A DNA stretch of 64,000 nt from Anagrus nilaparvatae. Lineage: Eukaryota; Arthropoda; Insecta; Hymenoptera; Mymaridae. The translations under genes were made by a program, and so were the position numbers. The DNA lies in the NCBI GenBank assembly GCA_022575985.1, contig JAKSXM010000007.1:37016501-37080500 (forward strand). The letters run 5' to 3'. Positions 34,879 to 47,129 of the stretch are shown here, one piece after another (position 1 is the first letter of the stretch; each line of letters opens with the position of its first letter). The notes under the pieces are model-generated. The model was not told the DNA's origin and ran no database searches. It was given only the letters and a program-made list of their open reading frames with translations.

Positions 34879-35665
34879 TTAACCCATTAAGTCCGAAGGC
34901 CTTTTTTACGTGTCGATTTGTAAACCGCTTCAAAAAATATATTATATACTAGTAATTATAAATAAAATGATGGTCCCTTAAGTAAAAGGAGTTGCTTTTT
35001 AAGAATCTGAGGTCAGATTTTCAATTTAAACTTCTGGAAAGTCAGTACAGCGGGTCAAAGTTGGCCAAAATTATAAAAAAAAAAGTTACGTAAAAGCCTT
35101 GATTATTATGTTATAAAACGCTGTAATATTACTAAAAACCGCTACATTTTTATTTATTTAATATTTAGAACTTATATTTTCAACGCGAGAAAAAATTTCA
35201 AAAATGGCGGACGGAAAATTTTGAGGAAAATTTGTTGGGAAAAGTTAATAATGCTAAAATTAAAGATAATATACGAGTAAGTATAAGATACTTTTATATG
35301 GACTCTGAAGGCGAATGAAAAATTATATTTTCACTTTCCAAAATTAAATTTTTTTCTTGTGGTGAAAACATAATTTCTAAAAATTAAATAAAAGAAAATG
35401 TAGCGGTTTTTAGTAAAATTACAGCGTTTTGTAACATAATAATCAGATCTTTTACGTAACGTTTTTTTTATAATTTTGGCCAACTTTGACCCGCTGTACT
35501 GACTTTCCAGAAGTCTAAATCGAAAATCTGACCTCAGATTCTTAAAAAGTAACTCTTTTTACTTAAGGGACCTTCATCTTATTTATAATTTCTAGTATAT
35601 AATATATTTTTTGAAGCGGTTTACAAATCGACACGTAAAAAAGGCCTTCGGACTTAATGGGTTAA
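34879..35665. mobile_element. piggyBac-type MITE (TTAA-flanked fold-back)
   Basis: The 779-bp element 34883-35661 starts CCCATTAAGTCCGAAGGCC, ends with its reverse complement, and is bordered by TTAA on both sides (34879-34882 and 35662-35665). TTAA targets with CCC-starting TIRs are the hallmark of piggyBac transposons. The arms pair over about 290 bp each, including CTGACCTCAGATTCTT and the CGCTGTA(A/C) blocks. No transposase. A degraded relative lies at 43252-43570. Confidence 0.85.
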
Positions 35666-36238
35666 AATATAAGACCATGATACATAGAAGATATAAAAAT
35701 TCTTGAAGTGACAATTATCCAAATTAAATTCGTAAAAATGATTATTGATGTGACTATTTTCAAATAAATTCTAATAAAAAGATTCTGGACCATTTTGAAA
35801 TAAATTATGATATTAGAACATGTTTTTTATGTTGAATATAAAATATGGTACCGTCCACTTGCGAAGCAGAATTTTACAAAATGTGAAAATATTCTTTATT
35901 TAAATAACTTTGAAAATATGATATTGACAAGTTAGGAAAATTTTGAAGATGAAACGATAAGTTTAAATAATTATATTAACTATTTGAAGAATATTATTCA
36001 ATCATATCATTGGTTTTATTTCTTAGGAATGAAAATAATACATAAATAAGTAATTTAAATCACAACAACAACTATGGATGATAAGCTTAACATGTTATAG
36101 AATAAAATAAATGCTGATCTGAGTGAATACAATTAAATAGATGTAGTATCCATACTTCTGAAAAATGATGTCAGTTTATTATCAGGCATGCTTCCCACAA
36201 AGAAGTCAGATTATTAAACTGTTTTTGCAAAAGGGTGG
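35666..36238 (+). pseudogene. Possible Copia-type polyprotein end, heavily decayed
   Basis: At about 35855-35882 one frame reads PSTCEAEFYKM, close to the (S)(S/T)xCEAEY(x)A motif at the RNase H active site of Copia elements. It lies 350 bp before a purine tract and LTR-like start. Everything around it is riddled with stops and AT-drift, so no domain can be followed. Treat as a hint only. Confidence 0.35.
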
Positions 36239-36635
36239 AATGTCTAGGGCTTCCTCTGATTCTACCAAGGGTTAATTAAAGAATTGAATGACTTTATAGA
36301 ATCTGCCATCTTGACAAATTCTATTAGCCAATATAAATTGTTTGTTTACAAATAAATAAAATTTAAAATTTTTTTTTCCTATATATGAGTTCTGTGTAAC
36401 CTATATTGTAAACATTCATTTTAATATACGTATACGTATGTAAACTAAACAGTAAAATTTGAGCGAGCGAGGCAAGCCTGCTGTATTCTAGTTCTGATTA
36501 CAATTAGATTATTATTTTGATGTGATAGTGTAAGGTTAATATTTTGATGTGATCAAATACTTATTCCTAAAATAAAGTTTTAATAAATAGCATTTTAAAA
36601 CTTTATCTTGGTGTAAACTTATAGGAAGTTGAATA
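36225..36635 (+). repeat. LTR-like sequence preceded by a purine tract
   Basis: AAAAGGGTGGAA runs into TGTCTAGGGCTTCC, the usual junction of a polypurine tract with an LTR. About 340 bp later comes CTAAAATAAAG, a polyadenylation-like signal. No second copy is in the window, so the 3' end is not defined and it could be a lone 3' LTR of the Copia remnant. Confidence 0.45.
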
Positions 36636-39160
36636 ATTTTGAATCGATTAGAAAAATTTGATATAAATATATAATATTTCAATTGATATAATATATCAAA
36701 ATTATTGAATTTAAATTTTAAAATGAAATTTTTCTTTTAGAATTTTATTCCAAATATATTTTAAAGATGAGACTCCTTGTTTGAAAACAAAGACTTTAAT
36801 TTATTGTGTATTTAACTCGTTTAGTCTATTTTTCTAAATTTTATAATCAATTTTCAATAAAAATGTCGCTTTGGTGAATAACAAACTACTGGGTACGTTA
36901 ATTCAAAGAGATATAGATTATATCCACGTGTCACAATGTGAGTTTATAGTTATAAATCGAAATGATTTATTATTGGTCCAACAAGGTCGTAAAAAAATTT
37001 TTTATTATAAATTTTAAAATTGGACGTATCAAATATTAAAATTAAAATTACACATTGACCAGAATTGTGCTAGTATTAGTAAGAGTTAGTACTTAAGGAA
37101 GCAGCTTGTTTTTTTGAAAAAAGACACTGCCACATGTAAAAAGCAGGGGAGAATTTTTTAATTTCTCTCACTTCGAATTAATTTTTATTCAAGTAAGTCA
37201 AACTTTCAGTTTAATTTCATGGGTTATATACGAATAGTAAGTGTGATTTTCGTACTGATGAAGCTTGGTCGCACTTAAGAAAGCTGAAATAACCCATTTT
37301 TTCAAAATTTTTTTTTTGGTAATTTTCATAATTTCAATTTTTATTAATTTATTTTTTTTTATTTTCATTTTTTCTAAATTTTAAAATCAATTTTCAATAA
37401 AAATGTCGTATCAATCAAATATTAAAACTAAATTATTAGTAAAATAAAGTTAAAAATACTTTTATAACGTATTGAATATTAAACGAAAATGACAACTCAG
37501 TACTTTAAATCGGACGGAGTATTTATACTAGATTTTGAATGATTTAGATGTTTCTTCAGACAATAAAAATAGAATATTTAATTTCATATCTGATGCATAC
37601 CTCAGTATGTACTTTATATTTCTTTTGTGGATAAATATTAAAGCATGCAAATGAATTAAATATGGTGACCGTTATAACGATAAAATAGATAAGAGTATGC
37701 AATAAAAAATTTAAGAGCAAATTCTGAAATCGACTACTTATATTATTAAAGTGAAAAATAAAGATGAGTTCAAAATAAAACTGTACAATAAATTGCGATA
37801 GATTTAAATACTATAATTTTGAAGTTATCCTAACTAGCATAAAATTAAATATTTCTGATGAGTTATTCTCAATGACGAAGAAAGGTTATAAGACTGAACT
37901 TAAATTAAACTTCTTTAGAAAATAAAATTAATTTATTAGCAAACTATGCAGAGATAAGTTTTATTTTAAATAAAAATGTACGTTTTAAGACGTGTCAGAA
38001 AACGTTAAAATTTTTTTCTAAGATAAAATACTAGAGGAGTGCAAAAATAAATATGAATTGCGAATTATGAAAATTAAATTATGTATTAAATAAATGAGTT
38101 TATACGATATCAACGCGAAATCGACGATATTCTATGTTTATTTATTAGAATAGTTATTAATCTCAACACCTAACTAATTTTTATATTGTGAAAGTTTCTT
38201 CAAAAGTATAGACGAACTAAGGATGTGTTTGTAAAGTACATATAAATATCACTAAAATATGGTATAAGAACAGATATTGACGTGTATTACCTGAAGTCAA
38301 ATCAAGATATTTAGTTTACTGAATATTTAAATAAATAGCAGGATAAGATGTGAAAATCTAATACTTTATATTCCTAGAATTATGATATATTGACGATTAG
38401 ATTTTTCACAAATGATCATTAATGATATATGATTCGTATTTCAATATGAGAAATATCTTTGCCCGAGTTAAATTTTAGATTTGAACTTTCCTGAAAATTT
38501 AAAACATGCTGACTGCATTTAAATAAACTCTTAACTGTGTACTGAAATGTATCTATAAGTATTATTATAAACTAATGAGGTACTTTTGTTTAATTTACTT
38601 TGGTTAAATTTCCCTTTGATCTGAATCAAGATAAGTTTATGAATATGTGATATTATTCAAATGAAGAAAAGATTCTCGAGAAGGTTTTGATTTAAATAAG
38701 AAAAATCTACTCATAAAATTTTGATGAGATATTTAAAGAGAATTAATTCAAATATCAAGAACGGAGGGAGAGTGTAAAAGATAACAAAGTTAACAAAATT
38801 TTCATTAAAATCGAAAATTTTATTATCTATTGATAAATAAAATTGATCAAAAATCTGATCATTATAATAAAAAAATGCAATTTTTTAAAATAGATGGAAA
38901 GAGTAGATATTGTAGCAAGCTATCTCTTATAAAATTCCATATAATTTGTATTTTACAAAAAAACGTATATCTTTTAAACTTGTAAAATGCAATTAATGAA
39001 GTTAAATGATTTTAGGTAGCATAATTAATTTTTCAGATTAGAGAAAAATAGAAAAGATGAAAATACTATATTTTAGAGGATTTTGATAATTAGAAAATTT
39101 AAGAGTAGAAATCAAAAAATTCTTCAAAAATAAAATATTTAATGATAAATACATGAAAGG
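36636..39160. other. AT-rich intronic DNA, no gene seen
   Basis: Long non-coding stretch. A ~45-bp phrase (TTTCTAAATTTT(A)AAATCAATTTTC-like, then AATAAAAATGTCG) occurs directly at 36828-36873 and 37366-37412, bracketing about 490 bp. The bracketed part has a balanced-composition patch at 37100-37290. I cannot assign either. Nothing else exceeds background. Confidence 0.4.
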
Positions 39161-41198
39161 CTATTGCCGGATAAATATAGTGATTTGGCCCCCCTCCCCA
39201 ATCTCAAAAAAATTATTTGTATCCGAAAAGTATTATAAAAACTAGCCTATTGCCGTTGTAATTAGCTTCCTAGCCCATATTAGGCGCCCTTAAATCTTAA
39301 AAAACCTTAAAAATCGTGTTTTTTGCTTTTTTTTTTGTTGCTCCGCACTGTATTGTGCTATTAATCTGAAAATTGCGTAGAAAAAAAGGGCACAGAGTTT
39401 ATTTTCAATCTTCATTAGTTTTAGACCCTTAAGACCATTTTTAGACCTCGAAAATTTATTTTTAGTTTTCGAAAAATCGGTTTTTTGAGCATACAAAAAA
39501 ATAAGCAGCGTTAAATTTCTTCAAACTCACCTAAAAAGTTGAAAAAAAGTATACTTTACTGATATCAGTCTTGTCCTGGAGGGGGAGCTCATCTCCACAC
39601 CTTCAAAACTCAAAAAATGCGTATTTTTGTCTCTACACGATTAAAATGCAATAGAATTTCAAAAATTCGTTTTGGAACCTCCCTTAATCTTTTTTAGCAT
39701 CTATTTTTACGTTTAACTAAAATATATTTCATTAATTATTGTTTTTAGACCCTTATGACCACTTAAGACCCCCTTAAGAGCCCAAAAATTGATTTTACAT
39801 TTTCGAAAAATCAGTTTTTTTGAAATTAAAAAATTATACCTGCCTTTAATTATTTCAAATTGGACTAAAAAGGCAAAGAAAATTATTTTTTAACGATATT
39901 AGTCTTGTCCTGGAGGAGAAGCTCATCCCCACCCCTTCAAAACTCAAAAAACGCGTTTCTTTGCCCCTACACGATTAACCCATTAATTCCTAAGAAGAAA
40001 CTGTATTTGACAGAGCTGTAAAACCTATTCCATTTAGAGCATTTAGCTCAAATTAGTAAAATAAAACAAAAAAAAATTTTTAAATGGCGGACCAATATGG
40101 TGGTTAGAAAATATTAAATTTTGATAATTATTGATAAAAATTTGTGTGAATGGTATTTTTTGGGTGCTAATTACGAATATATAGTTATTTTTCAAAAATT
40201 TTTAAATGGCGGAACCAATATGGCCGTTGAAAAACGAGATTTTTGACGATTTTGAGCTAGAGCAGAAACTGTAAGTTATATAATCATAAAACCGGTTTCA
40301 TTTAGGGCAAATGCCTAAATAAACATGTTATGTAAAAAATATTTATTTATCTATCTATTTTTCAAAAACACAAAATAGCGAACCTAAGAAGAAGCAATAA
40401 GTTTCTTCTGTGTCCGCCATATTGATCTGCCATTTTTAATGTTTATAAATAATTTTCATTTTTTCATACAACATGTTTAAATGCCCTAAATAAACCCGGT
40501 TTTATGGTTATACTATTTACAGTTTTTTCTCAGGCTCAAAATCGTCAAAAATCTTGAAATTTAATGAAATCTTAAAACTATATATTCGTAATTAGCACGC
40601 AAAAAATACCATTCACACAAATTTTTATCAATAAATATCAAAATTTAATTTTATTTTACTAATTTGAGCCAAATGCTCTAAATGGAATAGGTTTTACAGC
40701 TCTGTCAAATGCAGTTTCTTCTTAGGAATTAATGGGTTAATCGTGTAGGGGCAAGGAAACGCGTTTTTTGAGTTTTAAAGGGAAGGGGATGAGCTCCCCC
40801 TCCTGGACAAGACTGATATCAGTAAAATATACTTTTTTTCAACTTTTTAGGTCAGTTTGAAGAAATTTAACGCTGGTTATATTTTTTATGCTCAAAAAAC
40901 CGATTTTTTGAAAATTAAAAATAAATTTTCGGGGTCTTAAAATGGTCTTAAGGGTCTAAAACCAATGCTACGCAACTTTCAGATTAATAGCACAACACAG
41001 TGCGGAGAAACAAAAAAAAAAACGCAAAAAACACGATTTTTAAGGTTTTTTAAGGTTTAAGTGGCCCTAATATGGGCTAGGAAGCTAATTCCAACGGCGA
41101 TTGGCTAGTTTTTATAATACTTTTCGGATACAAATAATTTTTTTGAGATTGGGGAGAGGGGCCAAATCACTATATTTATTCGGCAATAGCCTTTAAAT
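39161..41198. mobile_element. Large fold-back element (~2 kb) with nested piggyBac-type MITE
   Basis: Outer ends AAAGGCTATTGCCG and CGGCAATAGCCTTT are mirror images. The right arm (40741-41198) pairs with 39161-39640 through TGGCCC(C)CCTC, CCCATATTAGG and GGTCTAAAACC blocks. The left arm also carries an extra ~335-bp direct duplicate (39641-39975) that repeats GTCTTGTCCTGGAGG and CTACACGATTAA. The centre is occupied by the TTAA-flanked element 39979-40736. No target duplication is evident outside, and no transposase is present. Confidence 0.8.
39975..40740. mobile_element. piggyBac-type MITE nested in the fold-back centre
   Basis: The element 39979-40736 starts CCCATTAATTCCTAAGAAG, ends with the complementary CTTCTTAGGAATTAATGGG and is flanked by TTAA. 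Its target was the palindromic centre of the outer fold-back: the flanks CTACACGA and TCGTGTAG are complementary. Internal phrases AATGGCGGACCAATATGG occur twice. A third, one-ended copy lies at 51141. It is a different family from 34883-35661 but shares the CCCATTAA end. Confidence 0.85.
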
Positions 41199-41984
41199 TT
41201 TAAGCTGATTGAACGTGAAAAATCCTTATTAGTGACGTAGATAAATAAATTTAAATCTAAACTTTTGCAGTTCTTAACTATGACAGAACTAGAAGAGTAT
41301 CAAGAAATAGAATGAGTATCTTTCATTAAAGAAGATTAAAATTGGTTCTATTTACATACTATAACAGTAGGACTAATTTACCTATTAATTGATGACAATT
41401 TTTAATAATTAATAATAAATTAATAGATTAATTAATATATTAATTTTTATAATTAATAGATTAATTTTTAATAATTAATAATAAATGAATAAATTAATAT
41501 TTTTAATAAATTAATAATAATTTATTAAAATTAGATGCAACAATAATTTTGAGTAATAGTGTAGTTCAGTTAAAATTAAACTAAAGAAAAGAATTTTAAA
41601 TTGTTTATGATATACAATGTTCAAATGTATAAAAATGATTTAAGAAGAGTTTTTAAAATGACGTGAAAAAGCATAAATTGAAATCAACTGAGAACTCAAT
41701 AGAATGGAAAGAAAGATAAGTTTCCGTAAGAATTTCAGAGAGATAAGATATTTTAATCATTTGAGTCTGTGAAAAAGTATAAACAAATTTCTTAATGACT
41801 TAAAGAAAATAAAAGTTATATTAGACGAGAGAGATTAAAATTATATTATGACATAGGCATTGAATTGAAAACTTATACAAAAATCATATTAAATGAAATG
41901 ATCCTTATTAAAGAAAATGGCAAATTATTATATTGCAAAAGGATCTTAGGATGGGTACTGAAAATTATAATGAAACTGAAAATA
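41199..41984. other. AT-rich intronic DNA
   Basis: TTAATAATTAATAATAAATTAATAG-type repeats fill 41400-41530. A plus-strand frame near 41365-41395 reads IYLLIDDN, faintly like a Copia RT active site, but nothing supports it on either side. No gene is annotated. Confidence 0.4.
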
Positions 41985-42320
41985 ATTTTTTGCCCTCCCG
42001 GGCGTAAAACTCGTGCGTAAAGAATTTTTTGCCCTCCCAGGCGTAAAACTCGTGCGTAAAGAAGTTTCTGAACTCGTTCTACGCCTAGGGGGGCAAAAAA
42101 TAGTGTAAGCACCATGGGCGAAATACTTTAGACACGAGCGTGAACACAAATCACTCGTGCCCGGCTTCGCCGAGCACTCGTGCTAGTGCTCACGCTAGTG
42201 CCGAAACTTTTACGCCCTTGATACTTAATATACTACTCTGAACTCGTTCTACGCCTAGGGGGGCAAAAAATAGTGTAAGCACCATGGGCGAAATACTTTA
42301 GACACGAGCATGAACACAAT
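41985..42320. repeat. GC-rich composite repeat (tandem and direct units)
   Basis: A ~37-bp unit (TTTTTTGCCCTCCC then GGCGTAAAACTCGTGCGTAAAG) is present twice in tandem at 41986-42061. An ~85-bp unit (GAACTCGTTCTACGCCTAGG, then CACCATGGGCGAAATAC, then GAACACAA) is present at 42068-42150 and 42240-42320 with only single-base differences. The tandem and long units are partly complementary (GCCCTCCCGGGCGTA against TACGCCTAGGGGGGC), so the block can fold. It is an island of about 55% GC in very AT-rich DNA, which explains the short ORFs across it. Confidence 0.85.
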
Positions 42321-42629
42321 ACATAATACATATGTTTTTGCGGAAAAAAAAAAGAACATTATTAATCTAAACAAAACTGGCCAAAAATGGAAATAGCTGC
42401 CCAAAGTTTAGAATGGGATCTAGGAAGATAAAATTTAAAGAAATAATGATTTTTTATATATAAGGGTAAAATCTAGAGAATAAGACAAAACAATTTCCCG
42501 AGAAAAAAGGTATTAAAAATTATTCATTTTTTTGATATTTCATTTGGTAAATATATTTAAAATGAAATGTACTGCAATAACTAGATGGATTCTATAACGA
42601 GTTTAGATCCAAAAAAGTAATTCTATACA

Positions 42630-42985
42630 GGGTGTATACATGAAACATTAACATTAAAACCCATAAAATGCGAAGAAAATTATACAGCGTCCTAGGAATG
42701 ACTTAGATTCTTCAACAGTGGCACTTTTTATTTTCAAAAATGTTTGGATTACAAAAAACATATGAGAAATATTATCAAAATAATAATAATTTACTTTGAA
42801 AATCTATTTCTACCAGATAAAATATTACTGTCACCGTAAATCAAAATAAAATGAGACATGATTTTAATACCTTAAATTATGATTTTAATTTTTATTTCAT
42901 TCTAAAAGAATTTGAGTCATCTCAAGACTGCTGTATAATTTTCCCTCGGTATTATAAGAGTTTCATGTATACAGCTTTATTAATA
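42630..42985. repeat. MITE-like element with ~75-bp imperfect inverted repeats
   Basis: 42634-42720 (GTGTATACATGAAAC, then GAAAATTATACAGC, then TGACTTAGATTCTT) pairs with 42897-42985 (AAGAATTTGAGTCA, GCTGTATAATTTTC, GTTTCATGTATACA). The centre is AT-rich. No target duplication could be fixed. Confidence 0.65.
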
Positions 42986-43251
42986 CGTGTGTTGATTTGG
43001 TAAACCACAAAAATAGTATTTTTCGAAACAAGTGATATAAAGTTGTATTACATCGAATGCGAAGGTTCGCAGGCCCGAGGTGCATAGCACTGAGGGACTA
43101 TAATAGTTTCAATGAAATATATACATTTATATAACGAATTTCGAAAATAGTTTCAATTAAAAAGTGCGGTAAAGTTTACCCATTTGTAACTAAAGTTCAA
43201 CTTTACGCACGATGCAAAATAAAAAGATTTTACTATGCGAAAAATTTAAAA

Positions 43252-43570
43252 CAAAATAATGGTCCACTAAGTAAGAAGAGTTGCTTTTTTTAAGAATCTG
43301 AAGTCAGAGTTTGGATTTAGTCGTTTGGTAAGTTAGTAATCCAGGTCAGTTGGCCAGAATGATAAAAAAACGTTTGTGAAAACTCTGAATTTTTATTATT
43401 GACCCTGTCACTGCGCTGTAATGACTTCCTAAAAGGTTAAATAAAAAATCTGATTTTAGATTCTTATATAGCAACCAGGAGACTATTATTTTATATTAAA
43501 TTTCTCGCATATAAAATACTTTTTTGTTGCGATTTACCAAATCAATAAGGTCTTCTTACTTAGAGGGTTT
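43252..43570. repeat. Degraded relative of the 34883 piggyBac-type MITE
   Basis: It shares, with many changes and gaps, ATGGTCC(A/C)(C/T)TAAGTA, GAGTTGCTTTTTAAGAATCTG, GGTCAG-TTGGCCA and CGCTGTAAT with that element, in the same order on both arms. The CCC/TTAA termini are not recognisable, so it is an older copy. Confidence 0.65.
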
Positions 43571-43779
43571 TCATTTTTAATGAATGATACAATTGAATGA
43601 TGATACAATTATTATTCAATGATATAATTCAATTCGAATTGTTATAGAAGAATTCATGCATAATGTAAATAAGTCATTCTCTGCGCGATGCGCAGTTGGC
43701 TCTAGTGCTAGTAAATATTTAAATAATGACTTAAATTTTCTTTGCCTGAGAAAGAACCCTTGTCAAAAAAGAACCTTAA

Positions 43780-44430
43780 ATTTTGGTGTTAATACCCTAA
43801 TTTATAGCGTAATTTAGAAAATGATTGGTGTTAACACTAAGCTTCAGGTATTAATATCCAAACATTTGGCATTTATTAGTTCCTACTAGGGATATACGCC
43901 CAAAAGCATTTAACATTAATTAATTTTTATTTTACATAAATTATTTTTTATGTACATCATTAGTCCTTTTTGGAAGACTTTTTATGGTGGTGTCTTGCTT
44001 TCCACCCAGACCCTATTTTCTTCATAGTATTCGATTTTTCTTTTAAATATTATGATGAAAACAGAATTCTAGCTTCAGAGTGGTAGTGAATTTTAAATCT
44101 GTATATATTTACGCAAGTATTTTCATACTACAAATAACGTCTATATACAGTTATAAAATTCCTACTAACTCGGGAATCAAACCCGCAACGTTTATGACAG
44201 TATCTCTGCTTACATATAAGTCGCTCGCTTTAATCCACTAGACCACGGCCGAAGCCAATTTACACTAAAATTAAAAAAAAAAAACACCGGAATAATTGGT
44301 GTTAGAATAAATTTTCAAAGTTTACACTGAAATGTTTTGTGTCTGCATGGACTTTTCTGTGCTTACATCAAAATCTGGATGCTAAACCCAAAACCAAATG
44401 CTATATTCATTGAAGTTGGTGTATCGCATA
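43780..44430. repeat. Dispersed repeat interrupted by the tRNA-like SINE candidate
   Basis: TTGGTGTTAA-type phrases occur at about 43790, 43830 and 44300, with ACACCGGAATAATTGGTG near 44283. They flank the tRNA-derived segment at 43890-44265 on both sides, suggesting a repeat split by the SINE. Boundaries are not resolved. Confidence 0.4.
43890..44265 (-). repeat. tRNA-derived SINE candidate
   Basis: On the minus strand, 44252-44236 reads GGCCGTGGTCTAGTGGA, a strong A box. About 50 bases on, 44184-44170 reads GCGGGTTTGATTCCC, a strong B box with T-arm pairing (CGGG/CCCG). The anticodon arm does not fold well. A ~270-bp body follows, including GGGTCTGGGTGGAAAGC and an A/T-rich end near 43900. 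Intact polymerase III boxes with a non-tRNA body indicate a SINE rather than a tRNA gene. Confidence 0.6.
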
Positions 44431-44975
44431 TTTATGTTAGTAATCTTTTTAGTTTTTATGTCACAGTGAGAAAGAGTAGACGTAGTTAAAGGCTCCGGTG
44501 AAATAGTGACAATTATTTTAATTTTTTAAATTGTTAATATATTTAATTATTAATAAAGTTTTAACTGCTGCGATGTTAAGTAAATTGTAAGTAATAAAAA
44601 ATTTATTTTTATATCATTTATGACATTCGAAAAAAAAATTCGGTTTTTGGCAAACAAAAAAATTCAGGTTTTCGTAATTTAAAAATTCCGATTAACGTAA
44701 TAAAATTTTTTTCTTTGTTTAAACAGTTGCAAATAACATAACTCCGGGAAATTGAAAACAAAAAAATTTGGGAGGGGGGGGGGCAAAAATTTGAGGTGAG
44801 GTACAGAACCTAGTAATGATAATAATTATGGTGTAAATTTCTTTAATAATTATAATTTAATTGCTTCTTAATTTAGAAGCAATGTTTGAAACAAATGAAA
44901 TTTTGTTTTTACGTATGTTAGGCCATAATTCGAGCTATCATATCCGCATTCTTTTATATTTATATATTTAACTTA
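44431..44975. other. AT-rich intronic spacer
   Basis: No gene seen. A GGGAGGGGGGGG run at 44769-44780 is the only unusual composition. Confidence 0.45.
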
Positions 44976-45568
44976 TTCCTGCTTATAACTAATAATGAAT
45001 ATTAATTAATATTCAAAATTTCTTGTATCGCTCGATGATAAGGAGAGTATTTAAAATAATTGAAATAATAACAACCTTTACGAGCAAGTTCTTGATTTAA
45101 TTTATTAAGATGTTGATAAGGTCCCAGCTTTTGACTCACATGAATTGTTTATCAAGGCTAAAATATACATTTATAATAAAATAATATAAAAATTTAAAAA
45201 TAAAAATAATTAAAAAATTTACAATATGATATTAAATAGTTAAATTAAATATCAGAAAATTTTTGACAATAATAAAAAACTTTTCTTAATCCTAATCATT
45301 ACATTATATTTAATTAAAAATACCGTATAAAAAGTCACTTTATAATCAAAAACATTAAATAAATTACAAATTAAAAAACAAAAAGTTAGATCAATCTTAG
45401 TATGTATTGATGATGATTTTTTCTGCTATTATTGTTGTCTGAAAATCAGCTGATAATTTACAATGTATCAAAAAGCATATATGTGTAGACATCTACATTT
45501 CAGGATGTTAATTAAAAATCATAATACAAAATGATGATAAAGTAGAATATCAATATAGCAACAAATAT

Positions 45569-47010
45569 TCAGAAACTTTTTCTCATTTTATGGATGTTAG
45601 ACAAATATGGTTTAAACAATTTTTCAGAGTCCCCTTGCTCATTTATGGTGTTCCTGTAAATATTGATGTATTCAATAGTGTTCCTCTTGTGGTAATTTGA
45701 CTCATGATCAAGAATTTTAAACTTTTGCCAAGAAAAATTATGTCTGATCTCTTTAAAATGTGTTAAAACAACTTTATCTTTACTAGTGTTTTTTTGTTTT
45801 TTTTCTCGATCATCATTGTTTTCAGTATAATTTGGGGATTTTTCAATAACAACACGTCTTTGTGGTCTCATACGGGGTATGTCAGTTTCATTTTGGTTTT
45901 TTTCTTTTCTTTTTTTATGAATGCATCAATGGGTGTTTTATGCTCACCAAGTCTTATGCCCACTTCTCTTTTGGTTTCACCAAAATAAGTAGCTGGACAT
46001 TCTGAGCAATCTAAATAGACAACGCCAGTTTGTTTTTCTTTAGGAATTTTATCCTTAGCTTTTATTATTATGCTGTTGTCACTTAAATTATTTACAATTT
46101 TTGGTATAGCAAGTATATTGTGTCTCTTGCAGCATTTGTTCATGTCATCATAGAAACCATCAACAAAGGGGACACATAATTTTGGTTTCTTTATACTAAT
46201 AGCTTTTTGGATGTCGATAATGTCATTATTGTTTGCTATATTATTTTCCTTCCTGTATTTTATTGTATCTAGCCTTTTCTGAACATAATAGTTAATAAAC
46301 CTCTCAGGATAGTCATTGTTCAGTAGTATATCCTTAACAATAGCTAGATTCTCTTTATGAAAAATCTCATTTGATAATAGTATAGCTTTATCGATTAGAC
46401 AATATATGATACCTATTTTCTGATGTTTTGTATGTCCAGATCTAAAATTTACATAACTTAAAGATGAAATAGGTTTCCTATACCAGTTATGTAAAATTTT
46501 GTTGTCTTTTTTTGCTAATTTAACATCCAAGAAACTGATGGAGTTGTCATACTCATTTTCATGGGTAAACTGTAGTTTAGGATGATAAGAGTTGAAGATA
46601 TTTAGCAAATACATTACTTTATCCCTAGGAATGCAAGTGATAATATCGTCCACATAGCGATAATAAAATATTTGTTTAAAATCAATGAAGCTTAAGCAGT
46701 GTGTCTCAAGGTCAGACATAACAATATCAGAAAAAACTGATGATACTGCTGACCCCATCGGGGTGCCATATAACTGTTTGTAAAATTTTTTATTAAATTG
46801 AAAAAAGGTGTTATCGTTTAAAAAATCAATGGCCTTGAAAAATTCATCAATGGGAATGATTGTGTGTTTTCTCATTTGTTCATATCTTTTTTCTATACCC
46901 AATTTTACTAATTCAGATGGAATATTAGTAAATAAGCTTGTAGCATCCAAGCTAACAAAAACGTGGTCATCAGGAACAGAGATGTTCTTTATTTTTTTCA
47001 TTTTCAATAT
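45569..47010 (-). pseudogene. Penelope-like RT/GIY-YIG, 5'-truncated inverted copy
   Basis: Minus strand. It begins inside the RT at the equivalent of KIKNISVPDDHVFVSLDA and continues open through YGTPMGSAVSSVFSDIVMS and the catalytic YRYVDD (about 46660) to the GIY-YIG domain (VVYLDCSECPATYFGETK, with R and EH downstream). The frame closes at about 45868 and resumes one base over at 45871-45569 (FSWQKFKILDHES), overlapping as ATGA. It lacks one codon present in the other copy (VYKLDC). Unlike that copy it has no frameshift in the RT palm, but it lacks the N-terminal half. Confidence 0.88.
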
Positions 47011-47129
47011 CATTTTTAAATATCAGTAAAAAAATTGTCACCGTATCATCACATATCAGGTTCTTATTATCCTGCAGATCAAATGACTTAATCCCAAGAT
47101 ACATACAAGACTTAAATAATATTCTCAAG

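Noticed and set aside
41873..42149. Minus-strand ORFs with repeated peptide phrases across the GC-rich island
   Set aside because: The repetition comes from the DNA tandem units and continues in more than one frame; no start or domain support.
42630..42985. A tRNA or other structured RNA gene
   Set aside because: The pairing is between distant arms with an AT-rich centre, as in MITEs; no polymerase III boxes were found.
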